Shown in pieces: positions 15,419 through 24,096 of a stretch of 32,116 nt of DNA; position 1 is the first letter of the stretch; every line of letters begins with the position of its first letter. The DNA is from Bacteroidota bacterium. Its GTDB lineage: Bacteria > Bacteroidota > Bacteroidia > CAIKAF01. The notes under the pieces were generated by a model. That model had not been told where the DNA came from. It saw only the letters and a list, made by a program, of their open reading frames with translations, and did no database searches. A program made the position numbers and the translations under genes. The DNA lies in assembly GCA_016866335.1 (NCBI GenBank), contig VGMT01000027.1:1-32116 (forward strand), in the 5' to 3' direction.

Positions 15419-17752
15419 TTATTTTTTGGCCGCACGGCCTTTTTTCTTGCCCCCGCCCTGAGCCTTATGCAATTCTAGGCATTCTTGCAAGGTTAATTCT
15501 TCGGGAGCTTTTCCTTTCGGAATCTTTACGTTGTCTTTGCCAACTGCTATGTAAGGCCCCCAGCGTCCATTTAGTATTTGAACCTCTGTATTTTCTTCAA
15601 ATACCTTTATCCGTTTTTTAGAATCTGCTTCTCGTTTGGCTTGAATCAGCAAAACAGAGCCTTCCAAATCAAGCGCTAAGGGGTCTTGTTCCTTGGGTAT
15701 CGATACAAATTGGTTGTTGTGGCGTACATACGGCCCAAAGCGCCCTTGACCTACCACCACGGTTTTTCCTTCAAAATCTCCTAGGGTTCTGGGCAACTTA
15801 AATAAGCTCAGGGCTTCTTCTAAGTTGATGCTTTGAATACTTTGGTCTTTTTGCAGGGACGAAAACCTGGGTTTTTCTTCGTCTTCGGCCTCCCCTATTT
15901 GAATCATTGGGCCATACCTTCCAACCAAAGCAAAAACAGGTTTTCCGCTTTGGGGATCTACACCCAATTGCCGTTTTCCTGAAGCCTTTCCTGAAATAGA
16001 TTCGGTTTCTTTAACGGCCTTATGGAAGGGGCCGTAAAAATCCTCGATCATTTGATTCCACTGGCTTTGACCTTCGGCAATTTCATCAAATTGCTTTTCA
16101 ATCTTTGCCGTAAAATGCACATCCAATATCCCCGAAAAATGGGTAACCAAAAAATCGTTGGTTACCATACCTATGTCGGTTGGGAACAACTTTCCTTTGT
16201 CGGCACCGGTCCGTTCGGTGGCCACCGACTTCTTTATTTCCTGGCCTTTTAGGTTTAAAACGGTGTACTTGCGCTCCTCACCTTCCCGCTCTCCCTTTTC
16301 CACATATTCCCGGCTTTGAATCACCGAAATGGTTGGTGCATAAGTCGATGGCCGACCAATGCCTAACTCTTCCATTTTTTTTACCAAAGCGGCTTCTGAG
16401 TAGCGCGGTGGGGGTTGAGTAAACCGCTCGGCAGCACTCACTTCTTTTATGGAAACAGATTCTCCGGCCTTAAGTGGCGGAAGCAATTGCTCGTCTTGCC
16501 CCTCGTTCCCTTCCTCTTCGCCCTCGTCTTCTTCCTTGCTTTCCATATATAAGCTTAAAAAGCCTTTAAAGGTTATGACTTCTCCCCTAGCCACAAAATG
16601 ATGCGGTTGGATTTCATTCGCCTCCAACTTCACGGTTGTTTTCTCCAGTTTGGCATCTGCCATTTGCGAAGCCAAGGCTCGCTTTCTAATTAAATCATAC
16701 AATTTCTTCTCGGCCGCATCTTCTCCGGCCAGCTCTAGATTAAAATCGGTTGGCCGTATGCATTCATGCGCCTCTTGAGCTCCTTTTGCTTTGTTTGCAA
16801 AATTGCGTTCCTTATGGTAATCGGCTCCGAAAATTTGTTCTACAGCTTGTTTGGCAGCTCCACGGGCAAAATCCGATAAATTCACCGAATCGGTTCGCAT
16901 GTAGGTGATTTTTCCGCTCTCGTACAGTTTTTGAGCCAAGGACATGGTGCGCGCCACCGAAAACCCGAGTTTTCGGGCGGCTTCTTGCTGCAAAGTCGAG
17001 GTGGTAAAGGGGGCCGAAGGCGAACGTTTTAGGGGCTTAACCTCCACTCCAGCAACCTTTAAGTTGGCCTTTTTAAGCTTTTCAAGCAGGTCTTGAGCTT
17101 CCGATTCTGAGGAAAGTCGATTGGGCAATTCGGCTTTGAATGATTTCACTCTTGAATCGGTAAATTTTCCTTGAACCTTAAAAAATCGGGTAATGTCAAA
17201 CTGTTCCCGTTCGCGTTCCCGATCGGCAATGAGTCGTACAGCGACCGATTGAACCCGCCCGGCCGACAATTTTGGCTTTACTTTTTTCCAAAGTACCGGG
17301 CTTAATTCATAGCCCACCAGCCGGTCAAGCACCCTTCGGGCCACTTGGGCATCTACCAACCGGTAATCAATTCCCCGTGGCGATTCAATGGCCTTTAAAA
17401 TGGCCGTTTTGGTAATTTCATTGAATACAATGCGGCGGGTTTTTGACTCGTCCAGTTCCAATGTTTTCAATAAATGCCATGCAATGGCTTCCCCTTCACG
17501 GTCTTCGTCGGAAGCCAACCATACCTTTTCGGCGCCCGCAGCCAGTTTTTTAAGCTCGGCAATCCATGGCTTTTTCTTGGGATCTACCTCGTATATAGGT
17601 TCAAATCCATGTTCTAAATCAACGGCCAATCCCTTGGAGGGCAAATCTCGAATATGACCCATTGAAGACTTCACCACAAAGTCTTTACCAAGGTAATTTT
17701 CGATGGTTTTTGCCTTTGCAGGGGACTCAACAATGACCAAATTTTTTGCCAT
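15419..17752 (-). CDS. topA: DNA topoisomerase I (type IA)
   Basis: The 777-residue protein starts with the Toprim domain (VIVESPAKAKTIENYLG with catalytic Glu9; LASDEDREGEAIAWH). It has the type IA core, with GRVQSVAVRLIADRERE and the active-site Tyr284 in ITYMRTDSVNLS, and PPPRYSEAALVKKMEELGIGRPSTYA further on. The C-terminus has several topoisomerase C-terminal repeat units (GRYGPMIQIG, GQGRFGPYVRHNN, NGRWGPYIAVG) and a Lys/Gly-rich tail, with no zinc-ribbon cysteines, as in many Bacteroidetes. It relaxes negative supercoils. A 527-bp gap with a large palindrome precedes it. The arginase-fold gene follows by 6 bp. Confidence 0.97.
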   Translation of the reverse strand: MAKNLVIVESPAKAKTIENYLGKDFVVKSSMGHIRDLPSKGLAVDLEHGFEPIYEVDPKKKPWIAELKKLAAGAEKVWLASDEDREGEAIAWHLLKTLELDESKTRRIVFNEITKTAILKAIESPRGIDYRLVDAQVARRVLDRLVGYELSPVLWKKVKPKLSAGRVQSVAVRLIADREREREQFDITRFFKVQGKFTDSRVKSFKAELPNRLSSESEAQDLLEKLKKANLKVAGVEVKPLKRSPSAPFTTSTLQQEAARKLGFSVARTMSLAQKLYESGKITYMRTDSVNLSDFARGAAKQAVEQIFGADYHKERNFANKAKGAQEAHECIRPTDFNLELAGEDAAEKKLYDLIRKRALASQMADAKLEKTTVKLEANEIQPHHFVARGEVITFKGFLSLYMESKEEDEGEEEGNEGQDEQLLPPLKAGESVSIKEVSAAERFTQPPPRYSEAALVKKMEELGIGRPSTYAPTISVIQSREYVEKGEREGEERKYTVLNLKGQEIKKSVATERTGADKGKLFPTDIGMVTNDFLVTHFSGILDVHFTAKIEKQFDEIAEGQSQWNQMIEDFYGPFHKAVKETESISGKASGKRQLGVDPQSGKPVFALVGRYGPMIQIGEAEDEEKPRFSSLQKDQSIQSINLEEALSLFKLPRTLGDFEGKTVVVGQGRFGPYVRHNNQFVSIPKEQDPLALDLEGSVLLIQAKREADSKKRIKVFEENTEVQILNGRWGPYIAVGKDNVKIPKGKAPEELTLQECLELHKAQGGGKKKGRAAKK

Positions 17753-17905
17753 ACTTCAATTTTACTTTTTGCGCGCTGTCGGCACAAAGAAAAGAAAATA
17801 AAAGTTCAAGCCCTATGAAAAATTGGGATTTAACGGAAAGCCAATCTCAGTCGAAGGTTCAAAATGCTGGAAAAAATGGGGGTTTTAGTGGTTGTATTTT
17901 TTAGG

Positions 17906-18195
17906 GCGGCAGCCGGGCTTTCGTAGCTAGTCCGCGGCGGCAGGTGGCGGGGGCAGCGGGTTTACGGGGGCTCCCAAGGTCGCCTCCGCACAGCGCGCCC
18001 CCGGCACCTGCCGCCTTGCGTTCTAGCTTACTCAATCCCTGCCGCTTTTCCTTTCGGCGGCAGGGATTGAACTAGGTAGCCCACAGGGTGTCGGGCCCTG
18101 GCCCGCGCGGCGCGGAGGCGACCTTGGCTGCCCACGCAAGCCCGCTGGGGCAGAGCCCGGCACACGAGGACTACCTGTGAAAGCCCGACTGCCGC
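17906..18195. repeat. GC-rich nested palindrome of 290 bp with alternative folds
   Basis: Three paired segments share one centre at about 18051: 17906-17933 with 18168-18195 (24 of 28 matched), 17973-17989 with 18112-18128 (16 of 17), and 18032-18045 with 18057-18070 (14 of 14, 11-base loop). Each arm is also self-complementary: 17936-17954 pairs with 17997-18015 (18 of 19), and 18088-18104 with 18147-18165 (imperfect). Each arm hairpin leaves a 42-base loop that holds one member of the 17-bp pair. The GC content is far above the flanks. It lies alone in the 527-bp gap between sufT-type and topA genes; no open frame or transposase is associated. It may be a dispersed non-autonomous repeat or a structured RNA. 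Confidence 0.85.
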
Positions 18196-18279
18196 ACAAA
18201 AAAGAAATCTATTTTTCCATAAAACACCGGCGCCGACCCGAAATTTGGGTGGGGTTCAAGAGCGAAAAATCGGCAAGGG

Positions 18280-18585
18280 CTACAGAAATCCGAGTTCCAA
18301 CTGGGCCTCTTCGCTCATCATGTCTTTGTCCCAAGGCGGTTCAAAGGTGAGCTTTACCCGAACCGTTTCAACCCCTTCTATTGTTTTGACCTTTTGTTCG
18401 ATCACGACCGGAATTTCCTCGGCCGAAGGACAATTGGGTGAAGTTAAGGTCATTAAAATGCTAACTTCTTTGTTGTCTGGACTCAGCTCGATTTGATAAA
18501 TCAAACCCAATTCATACACATCAACCGGTATCTCAGGATCGTAAACCGTTTTAATTTTTGCAATTACCTGGTCTTCCATCGTCAT
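18280..18585 (-). CDS. DUF59/MIP18-family Fe-S maturation protein (SufT-type)
   Basis: The 101-residue form starting at 18585 (MTMEDQVIAKIKTVYDPEIP) carries the DUF59 hallmarks: DPEIPVDVYELGLIY at about residues 16-30 and MTLTSPNCPSAEEIP near residues 45-59 with the conserved Cys52. The frame runs to 18609, but that would overlap the end of sufE and adds no family sequence. SufT/MIP18 proteins help mature Fe-S proteins, often tied to lipoate or aconitase maturation. As last gene of the suf cluster, 4 bp after sufE, the role is well supported; the exact client is not. Confidence 0.88.
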   Translation of the reverse strand: MTMEDQVIAKIKTVYDPEIPVDVYELGLIYQIELSPDNKEVSILMTLTSPNCPSAEEIPVVIEQKVKTIEGVETVRVKLTFEPPWDKDMMSEEAQLELGFL

Positions 18586-18589
18586 ACTG

Positions 18590-19012
18590 TTAAGCGTTTT
18601 GCAGGGCAATGGCGGTACGTTGAATCGTATTTAACATGGACAAAAGTCCGTTGCTTCGCGTTGGAGACAGATGTTGACTCAATCCGATTCGGTCAATGAA
18701 ATCAGGCTTAAAAGCCAGAATTTCAGCGGGCGTTCTTCCAGAATACAGGCTTAAAAGCATGGCAACCAAGCCCTTAACAATAAGCGCCTCGGAAGAAGCA
18801 TAAAACACCATTTTTCCGTCTTTCATTTCATGGTCCAACCACACCCTAGATTGGCAACCGCGTATCAGCATGTTGTCGGTTTGGGCTCGGTTTTTAGGCC
18901 AATGTAGGTCCCTGCCTAAATCCATCAGGTATTCGTATTTTTCTTCCCAGGAATCAAACATGGCGAAATCTGATTCGAGCATATCGGCCTTTTCGTTCAT
19001 GGAGGGATTCAT
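18590..19012 (-). CDS. sufE: SufE-family sulfur acceptor
   Basis: The 140-residue protein has the SufE pattern: WEEKYEYLMDLGRDL, the acceptor cysteine in MLIRGCQSRVWL (Cys53), FYASSEALIVKGLVAMLLSLYSG and a C-terminal GLSQHLSPTRSNGL. It takes persulfide sulfur from SufS and passes it to the SufBCD scaffold. The start at 19012 overlaps the sufS stop as ATGA; an open frame continues upstream into sufS sequence but lacks family similarity, so it is rejected. Confidence 0.93.
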   Translation of the reverse strand: MNPSMNEKADMLESDFAMFDSWEEKYEYLMDLGRDLHWPKNRAQTDNMLIRGCQSRVWLDHEMKDGKMVFYASSEALIVKGLVAMLLSLYSGRTPAEILAFKPDFIDRIGLSQHLSPTRSNGLLSMLNTIQRTAIALQNA

Positions 19013-20256
19013 CGCAGCAATCGGATTGTTTTTCGCAAAGCAAGTAAAAAGCGGGCAATTTCCTGTTCGGTATTGTAAAAAGCAAGCGAAGCCCGAACCG
19101 TACCATGAATTCCAAAGCGATCCATTAAAGGTTGGCAGCAATGATGGCCGGTGCGAACGGCTATTTTTTGATTGTCGAGCAGCACTCCCACATCCATTGG
19201 ATGGTGGCCTTTTACCAGAAAAGAAACAACGGAGACGCTATCGGGAGCGGTTCCTAGCAGTTGGATTTCAGGGAAGTCGGCTTTTAGTTGGCAGCGTAAG
19301 CTGTGCGAAAGCTGCCGCTCGCGTTCTTCAATTTGCCGCATGCCAATACCCGACAGGTAATTTAGAACGGCGGCAAAAGCAACCGCGCCTAAAATATGAG
19401 GGGTTCCAGCCTCAAACCGAAAAGGCAGACCTTGAAAGGTTGTTTTCTCGAAGGTAACCCGATCTATCATGTCGCCCCCTCCTCTGTAAGGCGGAAGGTT
19501 TTCGAATAAGGCACGCTTTCCGTACAGAATTCCTAAACCTGTTGGGCCGCCCATTTTATGTGCTGAAAAGGCCAAAAAGTCGCAGTCAATGGCTTGCACA
19601 TCAATGGGCATGTGAGGGGCAGCCTGAGCCGCATCAACCATAACTGGAATGCCGTAGGCGTGGGCCTTTTGAATAATGTAAGGAATTGGATTAACGGTTC
19701 CCAGGCTGTTTGAGACCCAAACCAAGCTCAACAATTTGGTTTTTGGGCCCATCAAAGAATCAAGGGACTCAAGATTCAGGCTACCGTTTTCAAGAACGGG
19801 TATCACTTTAATGAATGCGCCTTTGCGTTGGGCCATAAGCTGCCAAGGCACAATATTGGCATGGTGTTCCATGCCTGAAATCAGAATTTCGTCGCCCGGT
19901 TGAATGTGGGCTTCACCGAAAGAAAAAGCAATGGTATTGATGGAATCGGTGGTTCCGCTTGTAAAAACAACCTCGGCATCATCGGCGGCATTGATAAATC
20001 GAGCCACGGTTTTTCGTGCGGCTTCGTACTGGTCTGTTGCCTCTTGGCTCAAGGTATGAACACCTCGGTGCACATTGGCATAGGAATGCTCCACCATGTT
20101 TTCCATGGCTTGCAGCATTGCTTTTGGTTTTTGACTGCTGGCTGCGTTGTCAAAATAAACCAGGTCATTCCCCGAAATCAACGGAAAATCCAATCGAATG
20201 GAATCCCAATCAACACGGGCTTTTGAACCAAATCCATTTGTTAGGGTGGGGCTCAT
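19009..20256 (-). CDS. sufS: Cysteine desulfurase SufS
   Basis: The 415-residue PLP enzyme shows YFDNAASSQKP near residue 34, the cofactor-binding FTSGTTDSIN and MEHHANIVPW, Lys234 in FSAHKMGGPTG (PLP Schiff base), and the catalytic cysteine Cys373 in RTGHHCCQP. The double Cys at 373-374 is slightly unusual. It makes alanine and an enzyme persulfide from L-cysteine. It lies between sufD (1-bp gap) and sufE (4-bp overlap), so the three are tightly coupled. Confidence 0.95.
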   Translation of the reverse strand: MSPTLTNGFGSKARVDWDSIRLDFPLISGNDLVYFDNAASSQKPKAMLQAMENMVEHSYANVHRGVHTLSQEATDQYEAARKTVARFINAADDAEVVFTSGTTDSINTIAFSFGEAHIQPGDEILISGMEHHANIVPWQLMAQRKGAFIKVIPVLENGSLNLESLDSLMGPKTKLLSLVWVSNSLGTVNPIPYIIQKAHAYGIPVMVDAAQAAPHMPIDVQAIDCDFLAFSAHKMGGPTGLGILYGKRALFENLPPYRGGGDMIDRVTFEKTTFQGLPFRFEAGTPHILGAVAFAAVLNYLSGIGMRQIEERERQLSHSLRCQLKADFPEIQLLGTAPDSVSVVSFLVKGHHPMDVGVLLDNQKIAVRTGHHCCQPLMDRFGIHGTVRASLAFYNTEQEIARFLLALRKTIRLLR

Positions 20257-20257
20257 G

Positions 20258-21415
20258 CTATGGCAGGGATTGAATCAAATCTGTACGAACTTTTTGTTGC
20301 AGGGAATCATGGAATTCATGCAAACATTCTTCAATAAACGCTTCGATAAGCAAACGCCTAGCCGCAGGTTTAGAAATTCCTCTAGCCTGCAAATAGAACA
20401 GGGCTTGCTCATCTAAACTTCCTGTGGTGGCTCCATGGCTGCACTTTACATCGTCGGCATAAATTTCCAAAACAGGTCGATGGTAGGTTCGGCCGCCCAC
20501 TTCCAAAACCATGGCTGCCGAATGTTGATATGCTTGGGTTTTTTGAGCATCAAGGGCCACATGAATTTTGCCGGTAAACGAAGAAACACCTGAATTTAAG
20601 GCCAACTGCCGAATGTTTTGATGGCTTTCTGCCTCTGGGCTTTGGTGCACCATATTCACATAGCTGTGCACTTGGTTGTTTGCTTGGGCAAATTGGAGTG
20701 AGGATATCCATGCCAACGATTTTGCTCCGGCCAAGTTTACCTGAATAGAATGCCGTTGAGCCGCTGCACCCTGAAGCCATTGCACCAAATTTAACTGAGC
20801 CGATTCGGCCAATTGGGCTTCAATGTGGCTCATAGCAAAAACGGAATCGCTGCCCGACAAATCCCTGTGCAGGTTGAGTTTAGCTGAAGCTTCTAGACCC
20901 ACGTAGGTAAAGGAAAACCGGCTTGATTTAGCCTCTTCGGGTAGAATAAGGTCGATTTCGGCCCCTGCCTGCAACAAAATCAACAATGCGTCGGTGGTTT
21001 GGCCGTTGGTTTGAATGGCGGGTGCAAGGGAGATGGGTGCATTGGCAGAAAATGCCTTGGGAACCCAAAGGACCATAGCTTGAGACCCAATGGCCTGCTT
21101 AAACCGATGGGCCATTCCATCTAAATTGGCTGTTTGAATGGCATTAAGGGCTTGTTCTATGCCAGGAATAGCCTGACTTAGGGCCTGCGAAACAGTTAAA
21201 TAGCGTATTTCGGTTGGAAGCCCGTCTGGGCAGGGGCGTTGATTTAGGGACAGGGGTTGTTCCGGCTTAGGATACAAATGTTCCATTAAAGCTTCAACGG
21301 GCACGTATTTCCATTCCTCTTGCTTTCGGTTAGGAAGGCCAGCCCCAAGTCCAGTCCAATGCCGGGTTATGCCAGCTGGTCCAACAAAATCCAATACAGG
21401 GTTGCTGTTTTCCAT
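20258..21415 (-). CDS. sufD: Fe-S assembly scaffold protein SufD
   Basis: The 385-residue protein has the N-terminal helical part (GLPNRKQEEWKYVP) and the long right-handed beta-helix of SufB/SufD. It ends with the signature YADDVKCSHGATTGSLDEQALFYLQARGI shown in part as VKCSHGATTGSLDE, followed by an AARRLLIEAFIEECL helix. SufD forms the SufBC2D scaffold. Its ATG shares one base with the sufC stop (TAATG), and sufS starts one base after its stop. Confidence 0.93.
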   Translation of the reverse strand: MENSNPVLDFVGPAGITRHWTGLGAGLPNRKQEEWKYVPVEALMEHLYPKPEQPLSLNQRPCPDGLPTEIRYLTVSQALSQAIPGIEQALNAIQTANLDGMAHRFKQAIGSQAMVLWVPKAFSANAPISLAPAIQTNGQTTDALLILLQAGAEIDLILPEEAKSSRFSFTYVGLEASAKLNLHRDLSGSDSVFAMSHIEAQLAESAQLNLVQWLQGAAAQRHSIQVNLAGAKSLAWISSLQFAQANNQVHSYVNMVHQSPEAESHQNIRQLALNSGVSSFTGKIHVALDAQKTQAYQHSAAMVLEVGGRTYHRPVLEIYADDVKCSHGATTGSLDEQALFYLQARGISKPAARRLLIEAFIEECLHEFHDSLQQKVRTDLIQSLP

Positions 21416-22173
21416 TAGGCTTGGTCGGTTTCAAGAATCCAGTCGTAGCCCTTGGCTTCCAATTCAAGGGCCAAATCTTTGCTTCCTGTTTTGATGATTT
21501 TACCGTTGGCAAGTACATGTACAACGTCGGGAACAATGTAATCAAGCAACCGCTGGTAGTGGGTAATTACCAGAAAGGAATTTTGGGAATTGCGCAGGGC
21601 GTTCACTCCCTGGGCTACAATACGAAGGGCGTCAATATCGAGTCCTGAATCCGTTTCATCTAGCACCGCAAGTTTGGGATCAAGCATAGCCATTTGAAAC
21701 ACCTCGTTGCGTTTTTTTTCACCCCCCGAAAAACCTTGATTCACACTTCGGTTAGCCAATTTAGCATCGAGCTCAACCAAGGCTTGTTTTTCCCGAACCA
21801 ATTTTAAGAAAGCCGATGCTTCGATGGGCTCTTGGCCTTTTTGGGCACGTATTTCGTTGATGGCCGATTTCATAAAATTCATCATGGAAACGCCAGGAAT
21901 TTCAACAGGATATTGAAAGGCCAGAAAAACCCCTGCGGCTGCCCTTTCGTGGGGTTGCAAATCCAACAATGAAATGCCTTGGAACAAAACATCGCCCTCC
22001 GTGATTTCGTAGGCTTCGTTTCCGGCAATAATAGAAGCCAGGGTACTTTTTCCCGAGCCGTTTGGGCCCATAATGGCATGGACTTCTCCGGCTTTAACAC
22101 TTAAATTGAGGCCTTTCAAAATGGGTTTCCCATCAATTGAGGCATGTAAATTTCTAATTTCCAACATATACAT
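21415..22173 (-). CDS. sufC: Fe-S assembly ATPase SufC
   Basis: The 252-residue ABC ATPase has Walker A GPNGSGKST (residues 36-44), the signature FSGGEKKRNEVFQMA, Walker B with AVLDETDSGLDIDAL and the H-loop VITHYQRLL. The FSGGEKKR and DETDSGLD combination is specific to SufC. It drives shape changes in the SufBCD scaffold. Translation may start at Met1 (22173) or Met3 (MLEIRNLHA, 22167). It lies 6 bp after sufB. Confidence 0.96.
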   Translation of the reverse strand: MYMLEIRNLHASIDGKPILKGLNLSVKAGEVHAIMGPNGSGKSTLASIIAGNEAYEITEGDVLFQGISLLDLQPHERAAAGVFLAFQYPVEIPGVSMMNFMKSAINEIRAQKGQEPIEASAFLKLVREKQALVELDAKLANRSVNQGFSGGEKKRNEVFQMAMLDPKLAVLDETDSGLDIDALRIVAQGVNALRNSQNSFLVITHYQRLLDYIVPDVVHVLANGKIIKTGSKDLALELEAKGYDWILETDQA

Positions 22174-22179
22174 AAATCA

Positions 22180-23628
22180 TTAACCAACAGAACCTTCCAG
22201 AGATATTTCAAGCAATTTACGGGCTTCCACAGCGAACTCCATAGGCAGTTGGTCCAGCACTTCCCTACAATATCCATTTACAATAAGAGCCACGGCCTTT
22301 TCGGTGGGTATACCCCTTTGATTTAGGTAAAAAATTTGATCTTCAGCAATTTTTGAGGTTGTAGCCTCGTGTTCCACTTTTCCGGTAGCATTATCAACCT
22401 CAATGCTTGGGAAGGTATGGGCACCACAGGTGCTGCCCAACAGCAAGGAATCGCATTGGCTAAAATTTCGAGCGCCGGTTGCTGAGGGAGCCATTTTCAC
22501 CAAGCCACGGTAGCTGTTGTTTGAGTTTCCTGCGCTGATTCCCTTAGAGATGATGGTAGAGCTGGTATTTTTACCTAGGTGCACCATTTTTGTACCGGTA
22601 TCGGCTTGTTGTGCATTGGCAGTAACGGCAACCGAAAAAAATTCTCCTTTAGAGCCATCGCCTTTCAGTAAGACCGAGGGGTACTTCCAAGTAATGGAAG
22701 AGCCTGTTTCAACCTGGGTCCAAGATATCAAGCTGTTGTCGCCCAAGCAATTGCCGCGTTTGGTCACAAAATTGTAAATCCCCCCCTTGCCGTTTTTATC
22801 GCCAGGATACCAGTTTTGAACGGTGCTGTATTTGATGTGTGCTCTGTTCAAAGCGACCAATTCAACCACAGCCGCATGCAGTTGATTTTCGTCCCGCATG
22901 GGTGCCGTACAGCCTTCAAGGTAGCTAACATAACTGTCGTCGTCGGCAATAATCAGGGTTCTTTCGAACTGCCCGGTATTCATAGCGTTGATGCGGAAGT
23001 AGGTGCTTAACTCCATAGGACAGCGAACGCCGGCGGGGATGTAAACAAAACTACCGTCGGAGAAAACAGCAGAATTTAAGGCGGCAAAGAAATTGTCTTT
23101 GATGGGCACAACGGATCCTAAATAGGCCTTGACCAAATCGGGATGCTCTTGAACCGCCTCAGAAAAAGAACAGAAAATGACGCCCTTTTCGGCCAGTTTT
23201 TCTTTGAAGGTAGTTTTTACAGAAACACTATCGATTACGGCATCAACCGCCACGCCCGCCAGCATTTTTTGCTCTTGTAGAGAAATTCCAAGCCGGTTGA
23301 AGGTTTTCAGCAATTCAGGGTCCACTTCATCTAAACTAGATAGTTCAGGTTTTTTTTTAGGGGCTGAATAGTAACTTAAAGATTGATAGTTAATAGGAGG
23401 GTAATGAAGCAAGCCCCAGTGGGGTTCGGCCATTTGTTGCCACTGCCGAAAAGCTTTAAGCCTCCATTCAAGCAGCCAAGAAGGTTCGTTTTTTTTGGCT
23501 GAAATAAAGCGAACGGTTTCTTCGGTAAGTCCTGGCTCTAGGGTTTCCGCATCCAAATCGACCGACCATCCGTGTTCGTATTCCCGGTTGGTGATGTCGT
23601 GCAATAGTTGATCCTGATTTTCTGGCAT
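22180..23628 (-). CDS. sufB: Fe-S assembly scaffold protein SufB
   Basis: The 482-residue protein matches SufB in length and motifs: [52 protein letters not shown] (here cited as [16 protein letters not shown]), [21 protein letters not shown] and FVTKRG. The C-terminal [20 protein letters not shown] contains the conserved His and Glu. It is the main scaffold on which the cluster forms. It starts 9 bp after the sufA stop. Confidence 0.96.
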   Translation of the reverse strand: MPENQDQLLHDITNREYEHGWSVDLDAETLEPGLTEETVRFISAKKNEPSWLLEWRLKAFRQWQQMAEPHWGLLHYPPINYQSLSYYSAPKKKPELSSLDEVDPELLKTFNRLGISLQEQKMLAGVAVDAVIDSVSVKTTFKEKLAEKGVIFCSFSEAVQEHPDLVKAYLGSVVPIKDNFFAALNSAVFSDGSFVYIPAGVRCPMELSTYFRINAMNTGQFERTLIIADDDSYVSYLEGCTAPMRDENQLHAAVVELVALNRAHIKYSTVQNWYPGDKNGKGGIYNFVTKRGNCLGDNSLISWTQVETGSSITWKYPSVLLKGDGSKGEFFSVAVTANAQQADTGTKMVHLGKNTSSTIISKGISAGNSNNSYRGLVKMAPSATGARNFSQCDSLLLGSTCGAHTFPSIEVDNATGKVEHEATTSKIAEDQIFYLNQRGIPTEKAVALIVNGYCREVLDQLPMEFAVEARKLLEISLEGSVG

Positions 23629-23637
23629 ATTCCCTAG

Positions 23638-23967
23638 TTAGACGGAAAAACTTTCGCCGCAACCGCAGGTGCGCGTTGCGTTTGGATTATTAAAAACGAA
23701 ACCTTTTCCATTCAAACCGTCGGAAAATTCTAGGCATGTTCCAGCTAGGTAAAGCATGCTTTTTTTCTCGACAACAATGCGAATGCCATTGTCTTCAAAC
23801 ATTTGGTCGTTTTCTTGCCGAGTCTGGTCAAACTTCAATTCATAACTAAGGCCTGAACAACCGCCTCCCTTAACCCCAACCCGAACAAAATGCTCGCTGG
23901 GATTTAGAGATTCTTTGGCCATGAGCTCTATTAACCTACTTTTTGCAGTTTCTGTAACCGTAACCAT
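23638..23967 (-). CDS. sufA: A-type Fe-S carrier SufA/IscA family
   Basis: The 109-residue protein has the A-type layout with three cysteines: Cys37 in GGGCSGLSYEL, and Cys101 and Cys103 in TRTCGCGESF. These bind or transfer an iron-sulfur cluster. It leads the suf operon (A-B-C-D-S-E-DUF59). The 129-bp gap before thiL holds a perfect 21-bp palindrome at 24015-24035, 48-68 bp upstream of its ATG. ErpA or IscA naming is possible, but the position supports SufA. Confidence 0.93.
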   Translation of the reverse strand: MVTVTETAKSRLIELMAKESLNPSEHFVRVGVKGGGCSGLSYELKFDQTRQENDQMFEDNGIRIVVEKKSMLYLAGTCLEFSDGLNGKGFVFNNPNATRTCGCGESFSV

Positions 23968-24014
23968 AATTCGTACTTAAAAGCCTAACGTTGATACAAC
24001 GGAAAATGTTTAAC

Positions 24015-24035
24015 TATTTAGAATAATTCTAAATA
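24015..24035. promoter_or_regulatory. Perfect 21-bp palindrome, candidate Fur/PerR-family operator
   Basis: The sequence is TATTTAGAAT-A-ATTCTAAATA, with ten bases on each side matched exactly around one central base. The AAT-N-ATT core and 7-1-7 layout resemble Fur and PerR boxes (TGATAATNATTATCA and TTATAATNATTATAA). It lies between the divergent sufA and thiL. The suf operon is a classic target of iron and peroxide control, so regulation of suf is more likely than of thiL. A stem-loop read as RNA is the alternative. Confidence 0.6.
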
Positions 24036-24096
24036 ATTGAATTTTGCTCAAAAATACAGGAAGGAATCGGTTTACGCAAACGATATTTGCAAAGAA

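Noticed and set aside
17906-18195. GC-rich palindrome as an rRNA or tRNA fragment.
   Set aside because: No cloverleaf, no TTCGAAT-type T-loop and no recognisable rRNA segment is present; the symmetry is that of a palindromic element.
19013-19141. Longer SufE start upstream within sufS.
   Set aside because: The extra 43 residues come from another frame of sufS; the ATGA overlap at 19009-19012 gives a standard SufE.
24037-24096. TTG start for thiL.
   Set aside because: The 20 added residues lack family similarity and sit directly after the operator-like palindrome; the ATG at 24097 gives the normal family length.
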